A stretch of DNA of 64,000 bases from Duganella margarita. GTDB taxonomy: Bacteria; Pseudomonadota; Gammaproteobacteria; Burkholderiales; Burkholderiaceae_D. The position numbers and the translations under genes are program-made. This document shows, piece by piece, positions 1-8,560 of the stretch. Positions within the stretch are counted from its first letter, which is position 1; every line of letters begins with the position of its first letter. The stretch lies in the NCBI RefSeq assembly GCF_009857535.1, contig NZ_WWCS01000006.1:124001-188000 (forward strand), read 5' to 3'. The notes under the pieces were generated by a model. The model was not told the DNA's origin. It did not search any database and saw nothing but the letters and a program-made list of their open reading frames with translations.

Positions 1-2069
1 ACACCGGGTGGCAGCGCCAGGCCGGACACCGACTGGAAGTAGGCGATGCAGGCGTCGCGCCACAGGATGGCGTTGTTGACCTGCCGGGTCAGGCGCTGTT
101 CTTCTTCCGTATAGCGGCGCGCGTCGATCAGTGGTTTCAGCGCCACCCAGCGCGCATGCAGCGAGCGCGCATCGGCCAGGCCCTGGTCGTAGCGCGTCAG
201 CAGTTCTGCCCACAGCGTGCGCCCGGACGGCATGGCGTAGTCCCACGGCAGGTGGTGGAACCACAGCAGGTACTGCTCCGGCGTGGTTTTCGGATCGGCG
301 TACTGACGGGCGATCTCCGGCGCATATTGTTCCAGCGCGTTGCTGCCCTTGGCGGTGCGGTCGAAGCCAATGCCATCGCGGCTGGCACGGTGGTAGTAGA
401 CCGGATTCCAGTCCGGACGCTCCAGGTTATCGACCCATGGCGCAGGGCCGAAATGGTGGCCGGTGCCCATGATGTGGTGCAGACCGAGTGGCGTCATGTA
501 GTTCACCACCGTTTCGCGCGATATCATCATCATGTCGACAATCGGTGGCGCCACGCGTTTGTCCGGGCCGAAGGTGAGGGCAGCCCATTCTGCGGCGATG
601 TCGCGCGCCTTGGCTTGCGGGTTCCAGGCCATGCGGCCGAAGGCGTACCAGTTGGCCTGGTCGAACTGCGAGCCGGCCCAGTTGCGGTCGCTGCCGATGT
701 TGGCCACGCCGGCCATGCCGGTCAAGGTGTTGGCGACTGCGCCGGCGGCGGTTTTGGTGTCGCTTTCCAGCGTCTCTTCAAACAGCGTGCCCAGATAGGC
801 CATGTCGGTCGAGTAGCCGAGGTACTCCTTGGTGATCTGGAATTCCATCATCAGCGGGGTTTTCGGCATGGCGCCAAACAGCGGGTGGAACGGCTCGCGC
901 GGCTGGAAGTCGATAGCGCCGTTCTTCACCTGTACCAGCACGTTGGCGGAAAAGGCGCCATCCAGCGGCTTGAATTCTTCGTAAGCCTGGCGCGCGCGGT
1001 CGTCGGCCAGGTGCGCGCCTTTGGGTGCGTAGACAAACGCGCGCCACATGACGATGCCCTTGTGCGGCGCCACGGCGACGGCCAGCATATTGGCGCCGTC
1101 GGCGTGGGTGCGGTGATAGTCCTGTGGGCCAGGCTGGCCTTCGGAGTTGGCCTTGACCAGGAAGCCGCCAAAGTCGGGAATGGCCTTGTAGATTTCATCG
1201 GCCTTGCGCTGCCACCAGGCGCGCACTTCAGGCGACAGCGGATCGGCGGTGCTGGTCTCTTTCAATTCCAGCGGCGTGGAGAAGCGGGCAGACAGGTAGA
1301 CCTTGATGCCATAAGGACGCAGCACGTCGGCGACGGCGGCTGCTTTGGCGATAAACGGCGCGGTCAGCACTTCCGGCTTGGAGTTGACGTTGTTGAGCAC
1401 CGTGCCGTTGATGCCCAGCGAGGCGTTGGCGCGGGCGTAGTCGGTGTAGCGCTGGTCCTTGATGTCGGGCAGTGCCCACCAGTCCCAGATCGATTGGCCG
1501 GCGTAGCCGCGTTCCACGGTGCGGTCCAGATTATCCCAGTGATTCAGCAGGCGCAGTGACAGCTTGGGGGCGGACGACGCTTCCAGCCTGGCGCCGGTGC
1601 CGGCATCGCGCAGCCAGGCGTAGGCGCCGTAGAGCAGACCGATGTCGCTATTGGCGGCGATCAGCGTGACGTTGTGGCCTTGCACGCGGGTGTGGCGCAG
1701 CAGGTAGCCTTCGTTGCCCAAGGTGGCCAGTTCGGCGCGCAGGGGCGATGCGGCGGCGGCCAGTTCCGGCAGGCGCGCCGGCGTGGCAAGCAACAGGGCC
1801 CCATCGGCGATGCGCGTTGCTGGCGCTGGTGCTTTAGCGAGCATGCCGGCCAGGCCGCGTTGCAGTTCTGCGACGGCTGCCTGCGTGGTCGGCGACGAAG
1901 CACCTGGCAAGACGATGCTGCGGGCTTGCGACTGCACGTTGGCCTGCGCGGTTCGGTCCAGTGGGCGGTAGCGCAGCCACAGGTCGTAGCCGTCTTCGTC
2001 GGCAGCTGCTGCCGTCGCGCAGAGCGTCAGCAGCAACGCTGCCAGCGCGGCCGAAAAGTTAATTCGCAT
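1..2069 (-). CDS. aguA: GH67 alpha-glucuronidase, 3' end beyond window
   Basis: Removes 4-O-methyl-D-glucuronic acid from the non-reducing ends of xylo-oligosaccharides released by xylanase. About 689 residues are visible. The reverse strand starts with ATG at 2069, preceded by GGAGACA, and the first residues form a signal peptide ending ...CATAAAA. The mature N-terminus contains EDGYDLWLRYRP, typical of GH67. The middle has the conserved YAGQSIWDWWALPD stretch and a LVKANSEGQPGPQ loop, which belongs to the GH67 catalytic core. The reading frame is open to base 1, so the last few tens of residues of this roughly 720-residue family are missing. It is divergent from the xylanase gene at 2152, with a shared 82-base control region. 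GH67 usually acts on short oligomers, so it complements the GH115 enzyme at 4064. The identification is secure; the name aguA is by family convention. Confidence 0.93.
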   Translation of the reverse strand, partial: MRINFSAALAALLLTLCATAAAADEDGYDLWLRYRPLDRTAQANVQSQARSIVLPGASSPTTQAAVAELQRGLAGMLAKAPAPATRIADGALLLATPARLPELAAAASPLRAELATLGNEGYLLRHTRVQGHNVTLIAANSDIGLLYGAYAWLRDAGTGARLEASSAPKLSLRLLNHWDNLDRTVERGYAGQSIWDWWALPDIKDQRYTDYARANASLGINGTVLNNVNSKPEVLTAPFIAKAAAVADVLRPYGIKVYLSARFSTPLELKETSTADPLSPEVRAWWQRKADEIYKAIPDFGGFLVKANSEGQPGPQDYHRTHADGANMLAVAVAPHKGIVMWRAFVYAPKGAHLADDRARQAYEEFKPLDGAFSANVLVQVKNGAIDFQPREPFHPLFGAMPKTPLMMEFQITKEYLGYSTDMAYLGTLFEETLESDTKTAAGAVANTLTGMAGVANIGSDRNWAGSQFDQANWYAFGRMAWNPQAKARDIAAEWAALTFGPDKRVAPPIVDMMMISRETVVNYMTPLGLHHIMGTGHHFGPAPWVDNLERPDWNPVYYHRASRDGIGFDRTAKGSNALEQYAPEIARQYADPKTTPEQYLLWFHHLPWDYAMPSGRTLWAELLTRYDQGLADARSLHARWVALKPLIDARRYTEEEQRLTRQVNNAILWRDACIAYFQSVSGLALPPG

Positions 2070-2085
2070 CTTGTCTCCGTTTTTA

Positions 2086-2099
2086 TGATAGCGTAACCA
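2086..2099. promoter_or_regulatory. candidate xylose operator (xyl-box-like)
   Basis: TGATAGCGTAACCA sits between the divergent GH67 and GH10 genes. It agrees at 11 of 14 positions with the half-palindromic xylose operator TGTTAGCGCTACCA known from LacI-type XylR regulons in Caulobacter and Xanthomonas (recalled from literature, not searched here). The centre is imperfect (GCGTAA rather than GCGCTA), so it is weaker than the sites at 9847 and 33885. Confidence 0.4.
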
Positions 2100-2115
2100 T
2101 TTAATTATGCCACGA

Positions 2116-2127
2116 TGTTAGCAAACA
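2116..2127. promoter_or_regulatory. short inverted repeat upstream of the xylanase
   Basis: TGTTAGCAAACA is an inverted repeat (TGTT/AACA), and its left part is identical to the left half of the xylose operator motif. It lies 25 bases before the GH10 start codon, where a bound repressor could block transcription. It could be a second half-site with the element at 2086, or chance. Confidence 0.25.
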
Positions 2128-2151
2128 ATTCCAACGAGGAGTGAGACAAAA

Positions 2152-3255
2152 ATGACGATATCCCGACGCGGTATTCTGGCGATGATGGCGGCTGGTGGTT
2201 TGCTGCCTTTGCATGCGGCTGAAATGCCGGAGCCCCTGAAAGTGCTGGGCAAACGCAAAGGCCTCAATGTTGGCAACGCGCTGAGCAAGCATCATTTGCA
2301 CAATCCGGCCTACACGGCCCTGATGGCGCGCGAATGCAACATGCTGGTGGCGGAGAACGAGGGCAAGTGGCAGGCTTTGGAGCCGCGTCAGGGAGCGTAT
2401 GAATTTGGCCCTGCGGACGAGTTGTATGCGTGGGCGCGCTCACAGGGCATGCTGGTGCGCGGCCATAACCTGATCTGGCAGGATGCGAAGTGGCTGCCGA
2501 AGTGGGTGAATGCCTATGACTTCGGCACCCAGCCGGCGCAGGCTGCGGAAGCGCTGCTGCGCAAGCATATCGTGGCGGTGTGCGATCATTTCGGTGATGC
2601 GATCCATAGCTATGATGTGGTCAATGAGGCGGTGGATCCGAAGACCGGCGGCTTGCGGGTCAATGTTTTCACGGAGCGTCTGGGCGCGGTGGAGCAGATG
2701 GACCTGGCGTTCCGCGTAGCGCACGAACGGGCGCCGAAGGCGCAGCTGGTTTATAACGATTACATGCGGCCGGATACGGGCAGCACCAAGCACCGGGCAG
2801 GGGTGTTGAAGCTGCTGCATGACTTGAAATCGCGCGGCGCGCCGGTGCATGCGCTGGGTTTGCAGAGCCATATCGGCTCGTGGGATGAAATGGGGACGGG
2901 CGACCAGCAGCGCGAATGGCGCCGCTTCCTGGATGAGGTGACGGGCATGGGGCTGGATTTGCTGGTGACCGAGTTTGACGTCAACGACCGCAAGCTGCCG
3001 GCCGATGTGGCGAAGCGTGACGCCGGCGTGGCGGCGCTGGCCAAGGACTATCTGGATGTGACCTTTAGCTATCGGCAATGCAAGGACTTCCTGATGTGGG
3101 GCATGGCGGATAACTTCAACTGGCTGCAAAGCTGGGACGAGGCGCCGCGCACCGACGGGCTGAAGATGCGGCCGACGCCTTTTGACGATCAGTTTCGCGC
3201 CAAGCCGCTGCGGGATGCGATTGCGGCCGCCATCAACGCGATGCCGCAGCGTTAA
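2152..3255 (+). CDS. xynA: endo-1,4-beta-xylanase, GH10, Tat-exported
   Basis: Endo-acting hydrolysis of the beta-1,4-xylan backbone by the retaining mechanism. The 367 residues start with a twin-arginine signal (SRRGIL at residues 4-9, then a hydrophobic stretch ending LHAA). One GH10 TIM barrel fills the rest and no carbohydrate-binding module is present. The acid/base glutamate is E159 in YDVVNEAVD and the nucleophile is E274 in LLVTEFDVND. One deviation stands out: the family usually has GHTLVWH in the -1 region, whereas this protein has GHNLIWQ, placing Q110 where a substrate-contacting histidine is common. The start is ATG 2152, behind GAGGAGTGAGAC. It is divergent from the GH67 gene and followed by a secreted cupin. 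The GH10 call is very firm; export by Tat is inferred from the motif. Confidence 0.95.
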   Translation: MTISRRGILAMMAAGGLLPLHAAEMPEPLKVLGKRKGLNVGNALSKHHLHNPAYTALMARECNMLVAENEGKWQALEPRQGAYEFGPADELYAWARSQGMLVRGHNLIWQDAKWLPKWVNAYDFGTQPAQAAEALLRKHIVAVCDHFGDAIHSYDVVNEAVDPKTGGLRVNVFTERLGAVEQMDLAFRVAHERAPKAQLVYNDYMRPDTGSTKHRAGVLKLLHDLKSRGAPVHALGLQSHIGSWDEMGTGDQQREWRRFLDEVTGMGLDLLVTEFDVNDRKLPADVAKRDAGVAALAKDYLDVTFSYRQCKDFLMWGMADNFNWLQSWDEAPRTDGLKMRPTPFDDQFRAKPLRDAIAAAINAMPQR

Positions 3256-3354
3256 GGCCGGCACGCATCTGATGTAGACTGCAGAATGTTTAAAGCTTTC
3301 GTGGCCCGGCACTGGCCACGACCCATTTTGCAGCATGTTCGCGAGGAGCGTCTC

Positions 3355-4038
3355 ATGTCAAACATTCTGGTGTTCAGGCGAGTTGGCTATGTTTTAGTCG
3401 CGTGGATAGGCCTCAGTCTTGGCACGCCCGCATTGGCGCAGGCCACGTCCCGTCAATGTGAGGAGGGTGGCGGCAAGGACGATGTGCCGGGGCCTGCCTG
3501 TCTTCTTTCCCACCAGAGCCTGGGCAAGCTTGGTGTCGACGCTGTGTACTGGAACCTGGATAAGTATCCCAGCGTGGAAGCGGCCCAACGCGACCTGGCT
3601 GGTAGCGGCTCGGTGGTCCGGGCGTTTGGCGGCATCTGGCTGTTCACCGTCGGGCCGTCCGCGTCGCATCCGAGCAATGGGGAGCACGTTGCGCAGGTTG
3701 GGCCTATTCCGGTCGATAAAGATACGCAGTACGACGCGGAGTTCCTGAAATCCACCTTCAGCCCCGGCATGACGGCACCGCTGCACGTGCATTCGGGGCC
3801 GGAAGCGTTTTACGCAGTCAGCGGCGACTCCTGCCTCGAAACGCCGGATGGCGTGCAGGTGGGACGGGGGCCAGGCAACACCATGGTGGTGCGCGCCGGT
3901 CCGCCCATGCTGTTGATGGCGCCGGGACCCGAGCCACGCAAAGGCTTCGCGCTGATCCTGCACGACCCCTCCCTTGCGCCGACCACGCTGGTCCATCACT
4001 GGACGCCAAAGGGATTGTGCAAAGCGGAGGTGCGCTGA
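3355..4038 (+). CDS. secreted cupin-domain protein of unknown role
   Basis: I choose ATG 3355 because GCGAGGAGCG precedes it and because translation from there opens directly with a Sec signal peptide (residues 1-29, ending PALAQ). The open frame extends upstream to 3286. The mature protein of about 198 residues has two conserved Cys near its N-terminus and a single cupin barrel. The barrel is recognisable from FSPGMTAPLHVHSGPEAFYAVSG, split here as a metal-binding HVH plus a later E, and then a hydrophobic strand with LLMAPGPEPR. No catalytic function can be assigned. It lies in the xylan locus, just after the xylanase and convergent with the GH115 gene, so a role in the periplasm near sugar processing is possible but not shown. 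The cupin fold is fairly sure; the substrate is unknown. Confidence 0.7.
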   Translation: MSNILVFRRVGYVLVAWIGLSLGTPALAQATSRQCEEGGGKDDVPGPACLLSHQSLGKLGVDAVYWNLDKYPSVEAAQRDLAGSGSVVRAFGGIWLFTVGPSASHPSNGEHVAQVGPIPVDKDTQYDAEFLKSTFSPGMTAPLHVHSGPEAFYAVSGDSCLETPDGVQVGRGPGNTMVVRAGPPMLLMAPGPEPRKGFALILHDPSLAPTTLVHHWTPKGLCKAEVR

Positions 4039-4063
4039 TGCAGCTCGCAGGCACGTGTAAGGC

Positions 4064-6928
4064 CTACTGGCGCGGGCTCTCCGGCGGGCCGAGGTAGCTC
4101 GGGCGCAGGCCGCCGGCATTGACCACCAGCTTTTGTAGCACCAGTCCTGCATCCACCACCCAGAACTTGAGCGTGTGCTTGCCCGGCTTGTCGATCTGGT
4201 GCTGCGAGGTCAGTACCGTTGCACCGTCAGAGACGGTACGCTCCCAGGCTTTTTCGCTGCTGTCCGCGTGGATGCTGATGATCTGTGGCGCTTCGTCGTC
4301 GATCGACACCGCGTAGCGCAGGCCGGCGCCGGGCTTGAACTTTTGCGTCGGCGCCAGCGTCGCCTGCACCTCCACTTTGCCGACACTGAACAGCTGCATC
4401 TCGTATTCGAGCCGCATACGCGGTTTTTCGTCGGCTGGCGCATCGACCGGCAGCGCTGTCATGCCGGACAGCGTGCGGCCATGATCCGGAATCCGCTGCC
4501 ACGCGCGCTGGTCCGCCGCCACCGCCTGCGTATAGTGTTCCGCGTCCATCGACACTACGCCGCCCACTTCGATAAACCCTTTCAACGCCGCCGCGCCAGC
4601 CGGCTTGCGCAGCGGGACCGCAACCGTCGTCCTGACGCCAGCGCCCGAGATGGTCAGCGTAGCGCTGCGCACCCCATCCGGCACCTCCGCCCAACGCACA
4701 TCCACCATTACGCGCTGCTGGCGCGCCACCTTGCCCGCCGGCTTATCCAGCGTAATCCACGGCTCGCTGGCGGACACCTTATAGTCAAACGCCTGCTGCC
4801 CGCGATTGAAAATATCGACAAACCGCGCCTTTTTCTCAAACACGTCCAGCGCGGGCAGGGCCAGCATCTCGCCGCCCGGTCCAGGCCAGACCTGCGCATT
4901 GCCTTCCACTGCAACGCCCATATCGGCTTCCTTCGGTACCTGCATCTCGGTCACCGGCGGCATCACATTGCGCGGCGGCTGGTTCCAGTACGTGTAGCCG
5001 AGGTGCGTCTGCGACATCATGTGGTTCCACTTGCCGCCGCTGATATCCTCGTGATACCGCCGCACCAGTTCCGCATCCTGCGCAAACAAGGCACGCGCCC
5101 GCGTTGCCAGGTCATTGGTCGCTGCGCGGCCCTGCAATCCGTACAACTGATTCAGGCCGGCCGTCACATACAGCTCGTTCACCACCGCGCTGGCCTTCAC
5201 CGGATACAGCACCAGCTGATAGAACGCATCGCGCTGGTTGGCCGGGAGGGCGGCGGAAATCTTCTCCGCCCGCGCCGCAATGGCGTTGTAGTCCTCGACG
5301 ATGCTTGCCGCCTCGTTATAGTTCACCAGGCTGTAGGTATTCGGCTCCAGCTGCTCCGGCTTGCGGCGGCCGTTGTACCTTGTGTACTTGGCCACGATGT
5401 CGGCGATATCATCCGCGTACTGCGGTCCGAATTCGCGCGTCGCCCACAGCTTCAGGTAGTCCGGCAGACGTTCGGCAGGCCATGCCGCCGGATTCCAGGC
5501 ATAGGTCAGGAAGAACTCAATCGGCACCTCCATCGGTTTGAGGTCGCCCACATTGACGATCCACAGTTTGTTCGCCTGGTACTGCCATGCCAGATGCATC
5601 TGTTCCCATACCTTCGGCAGCGGCGTGACGTTGAGCCACTTGTAGGAACGCGGACCGCCAACGTAGTCGAAGTGGTAGTAAATGCCGGCGCCGCCTGCGC
5701 GCTTGCGTTCTTCGGCGGTCGGCAGGCGGCGGATATTGCCCCAGTTGTCGTCGCACCACAGGAGCGTGACATCGTCCGGCACTCGCATGCCTTTCTCGTA
5801 ATACTCCTGCACTTCCTTGTACAGGGCCCATACCTGCGGCACCTTGGTCACGTCCGGATTGATCTCCCTGGCGATAATGCTGCGCTGGTCGCTGACGATG
5901 CGCTCCAGCAGCGAAACGTTGGCGCCTTCCGACATCGGCTCGTCGCCGTCGCCGCGCATGCCCAGCGTGATCAGCTTCTCCTGGCCTTGCGACGTGCGCA
6001 GTCCCTGCGTCCAGAAATCGCGCAGCGCATCGGCGCTGCGGTTGTAGTCCCACGGCCTGCCGCCGCCGTAACGTCGCCATTCATCATGCGCGCGCATCAT
6101 CGGCTCATGGTGCGAGGTGCCGATGACGACACCGTAGTCGTCGGCCACCTTGCCGTTCAACTTGTCGTCATCGTAGAAGGCCTTGCCCCACATGGCGGGC
6201 CACAGGTAATTGCCGCGCATGCGCAGGATCAGCTCATACACCTTCTCATAAAACTGGTGATTGAAGCCGCCGTAGCGCTGCTTGACCCAATCGGTCAGCG
6301 CCGGCGCTTCGTCATTCAGGAAGATGCCGCGATACTGCACCGCCGGCGCATCGCTGACCGCAGCGGGCGCCGAGGCATACAGGCTTGCGTGCCTGGCCGC
6401 TGGCACATCGGCCCACCAGTTCCATGGCGAGACGCCGATCTGCTCCGACATCTCATAGATGCCGTAGATGGTGCCGCGCTTGTCGCTGCCTGCAATCACC
6501 AGCGCGCGCTCCACGCCCGGTAGCGGCTTGCTGACGGTCTGCACCTGCCAGCCTTCCCACTTGCCCTTGATGGCTGAAACATCCAGCTTGCCGGCGGTGA
6601 CCAGCTGGTCGATCAAGGCGCTCTTGCCGATGGTGCCGATGATGATGACGTCCGTACCAGCCGGCTTGCCATCCTTGACTAGCGCCGGCTTGGCAGCGCT
6701 CACGCGGGCGATATCGGCCTGCAGGTCGCCAGCCGCGCGCAGCACGCCGACATGGTCGGATGAATCGACATACAGCCGCGCGGCCTCGCCGTTGCGGGCC
6801 AGCGCCACCGCGCCGGCGGGTGGTTGATCGAACCAGGCCAGTTTTTTCTGGCCCAGCGCCTGCGCGGGCAGGGTGTGGCAAAGCAGGGCCAGTAACATGG
6901 CCCCGGCGGCAAGAACGGGTTGTCTCAT
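4064..6928 (-). CDS. GH115 xylan alpha-1,2-glucuronidase
   Basis: Cleaves (4-O-methyl)glucuronic acid side chains from internal xylose residues of polymeric glucuronoxylan. It is 954 residues with a Sec signal peptide (first 24 residues, ending PAQA). The characteristic GH115 stretch EMSEQIGVSPWNWWADVP is near residues 158-175, followed by VQYRGIFLNDEAP and the long alpha/beta barrel with TSHHEPMMRAHDEW. The C-terminal 300 residues form beta-rich accessory domains, as in other GH115 enzymes. It is the last gene of a minus-strand operon: the GH43 stop lies only 6 bases upstream, so translation is probably coupled. Having both GH115 (polymer) and GH67 (oligomer ends) gives complete removal of glucuronate. 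Family assignment is strong. Confidence 0.92.
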   Translation of the reverse strand: MRQPVLAAGAMLLALLCHTLPAQALGQKKLAWFDQPPAGAVALARNGEAARLYVDSSDHVGVLRAAGDLQADIARVSAAKPALVKDGKPAGTDVIIIGTIGKSALIDQLVTAGKLDVSAIKGKWEGWQVQTVSKPLPGVERALVIAGSDKRGTIYGIYEMSEQIGVSPWNWWADVPAARHASLYASAPAAVSDAPAVQYRGIFLNDEAPALTDWVKQRYGGFNHQFYEKVYELILRMRGNYLWPAMWGKAFYDDDKLNGKVADDYGVVIGTSHHEPMMRAHDEWRRYGGGRPWDYNRSADALRDFWTQGLRTSQGQEKLITLGMRGDGDEPMSEGANVSLLERIVSDQRSIIAREINPDVTKVPQVWALYKEVQEYYEKGMRVPDDVTLLWCDDNWGNIRRLPTAEERKRAGGAGIYYHFDYVGGPRSYKWLNVTPLPKVWEQMHLAWQYQANKLWIVNVGDLKPMEVPIEFFLTYAWNPAAWPAERLPDYLKLWATREFGPQYADDIADIVAKYTRYNGRRKPEQLEPNTYSLVNYNEAASIVEDYNAIAARAEKISAALPANQRDAFYQLVLYPVKASAVVNELYVTAGLNQLYGLQGRAATNDLATRARALFAQDAELVRRYHEDISGGKWNHMMSQTHLGYTYWNQPPRNVMPPVTEMQVPKEADMGVAVEGNAQVWPGPGGEMLALPALDVFEKKARFVDIFNRGQQAFDYKVSASEPWITLDKPAGKVARQQRVMVDVRWAEVPDGVRSATLTISGAGVRTTVAVPLRKPAGAAALKGFIEVGGVVSMDAEHYTQAVAADQRAWQRIPDHGRTLSGMTALPVDAPADEKPRMRLEYEMQLFSVGKVEVQATLAPTQKFKPGAGLRYAVSIDDEAPQIISIHADSSEKAWERTVSDGATVLTSQHQIDKPGKHTLKFWVVDAGLVLQKLVVNAGGLRPSYLGPPESPRQ

Positions 6929-6934
6929 ATCGTT

Positions 6935-8560
6935 TTATTTTTCCAGCGGTGTGTAATCGAACCAGGCAAAATCTGCTGCCGGCATGGTTTGCTTCCCTGC
7001 GCCTTCGGCATACATGCCTATAAAGACGCCGGTAAATCCGCCCGCCGATTCTGATGACAGCGGTGCGGTGGGAACAGTGCCGATCAATTTGAATGGCCCG
7101 TCGCCGCTGCCAAAACTGAACGCATATTGCTTGGCCGACGACTCCACTTGCAGCTGCACCGGCCCTGGCGGCAGCGGCGCCGCTGCCTTGAGCGTGGTGA
7201 CGCCGCCTGCGCGCGCTACCAGTTCCACGCGGCGTTCCGGCGTGCCGGTGACGCGCAATTCGTAGTAGTTCTTCTCATTCTGGCGGAGCACCAGGCCTGC
7301 CGCCTGGGCGGCGTCGGTCGGCTGGAATTCGAGCTGCGTGGCGGCGCGCATTCGCATGTGTTCCTGGCGCCGCGCGACAAACGCCGGCTGGGCGATGTCG
7401 TTCATGGTGACGCTGCTGCCTTTCAGGCGCAGGAATCCGGGACGCTCGGTCAATGACCACAGGCCGTCGCCGGGGCCGCGCAGCAGCGTCCATTGCAGGC
7501 CAAGCCGGGAGGCGCTGAAATCGTCCCGCACGGCTTCGGCGGGCCATGGCGAGGAGGGCGGCAGGCCATCGGCCGCCATCTCGGTCGTCAGCGGCTGGCC
7601 CTTGTTGACGACCAGCCAGCCCTGGTCGTTCCACGCGACTGGCGCCAGCAGCGTTTCGCGGCCAAGGTGATGGCGTTTATCGACCGGACGTATACCCAGC
7701 AGCGGCATCCACCATTTTCCTTCCGGCGTTTGTACCAGATCGCCGTGCCCAGTGGCCTGCAGCGTCAGCTCCGGGTGGCCCCGATGCGTGAGGATGGGAT
7801 TCGATGGATTGGCCGTGAAAGGCCCGAATGGCGACGACGACCGCGCCATCGTCAGGCTGTGGTTATAAGAGGTGCCGCCCTCTGAGATCATCAGGTAATA
7901 CAGGCCGTTGTATTTATACAGGTGCGGACCTTCCGGCCATACGCCGCCGGTCCCGGACCAGATCAGGCGCGGCTGCTCCAGCAGCTTGCCGGCCTTGAGG
8001 TCGATTTCCGCCTGATAGACGCCGCCATGCTCACCGCCCCCGTGGCGGGTGTAATAGACCTTGCCGTCATCGTCGAAGAACAGCGACGGATCCATGGCAA
8101 AGCTTGGGTCGTTCAGCCACACCGGTTCCGACCATTCACCGGCGGGGTCCTTGGTGTGCACATAGAATGCGCCGCCGCCCTCCATATTGGTGGTGACCAT
8201 GTAGAACACGCCGTCGTGGCAGCGCAGCGTTGGCGCGTAGATGCCCTGCGAGCTGCGGGTATGCGCCAGGTTCAGTTGACTGGCGCGCGTGAGCGCGTGG
8301 CCGATCTGGCGCCAGTGGACCAGATCCTTGCTGTGGTAAATCGGCACGCCGGGGAAGTATTCAAAGCTGCTGGTGGCGAGGTAGTAGTCGCCGCCCACGC
8401 GGCAGATGCTTGGGTCGGCGTGGAAGCCGCTCAGGACCGGATTGGTGTAGGTGGCAGGTTGAGGCGCCTGCGCGGAGGCCGCCGCCGGCGCAGCCGCCGC
8501 CGCGAATGACACCATCGCCATCAGCGCCGCGCGCACGGCCATCATTTGGCGGCTCCGCAT
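6935..8560 (-). CDS. GH43 beta-xylosidase / alpha-L-arabinofuranosidase
   Basis: Inverting glycosidase of 541 residues that trims xylose or arabinose from xylo-oligosaccharides. After a signal peptide (residues 1-31, Ala-rich) comes the five-bladed propeller with the three GH43 acidic residues. These are the base D49 in FHADPS, the pKa modulator D157 in FAMDPSLFF and the acid E210 in GVWPEGPHLYK. Residues from about 340 onward form the beta-sandwich found at the C-terminus of xylosidase-type GH43 proteins. The start at 8560 overlaps the end of the upstream esterase gene by 19 bases, and its stop is 6 bases before GH115. Whether the main activity is on xylose or arabinose cannot be decided from sequence. 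Confidence 0.9.
   Translation of the reverse strand: MRSRQMMAVRAALMAMVSFAAAAAPAAASAQAPQPATYTNPVLSGFHADPSICRVGGDYYLATSSFEYFPGVPIYHSKDLVHWRQIGHALTRASQLNLAHTRSSQGIYAPTLRCHDGVFYMVTTNMEGGGAFYVHTKDPAGEWSEPVWLNDPSFAMDPSLFFDDDGKVYYTRHGGGEHGGVYQAEIDLKAGKLLEQPRLIWSGTGGVWPEGPHLYKYNGLYYLMISEGGTSYNHSLTMARSSSPFGPFTANPSNPILTHRGHPELTLQATGHGDLVQTPEGKWWMPLLGIRPVDKRHHLGRETLLAPVAWNDQGWLVVNKGQPLTTEMAADGLPPSSPWPAEAVRDDFSASRLGLQWTLLRGPGDGLWSLTERPGFLRLKGSSVTMNDIAQPAFVARRQEHMRMRAATQLEFQPTDAAQAAGLVLRQNEKNYYELRVTGTPERRVELVARAGGVTTLKAAAPLPPGPVQLQVESSAKQYAFSFGSGDGPFKLIGTVPTAPLSSESAGGFTGVFIGMYAEGAGKQTMPAADFAWFDYTPLEK

Noticed and set aside
156..1559. 467-residue open frame on the plus strand
   Set aside because: Shadow of the GH67 gene that reads through the window start.
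4175..6523. 782-residue open frame on the plus strand
   Set aside because: Antisense shadow of the GH115 gene, with Arg/His-rich low-complexity translation.
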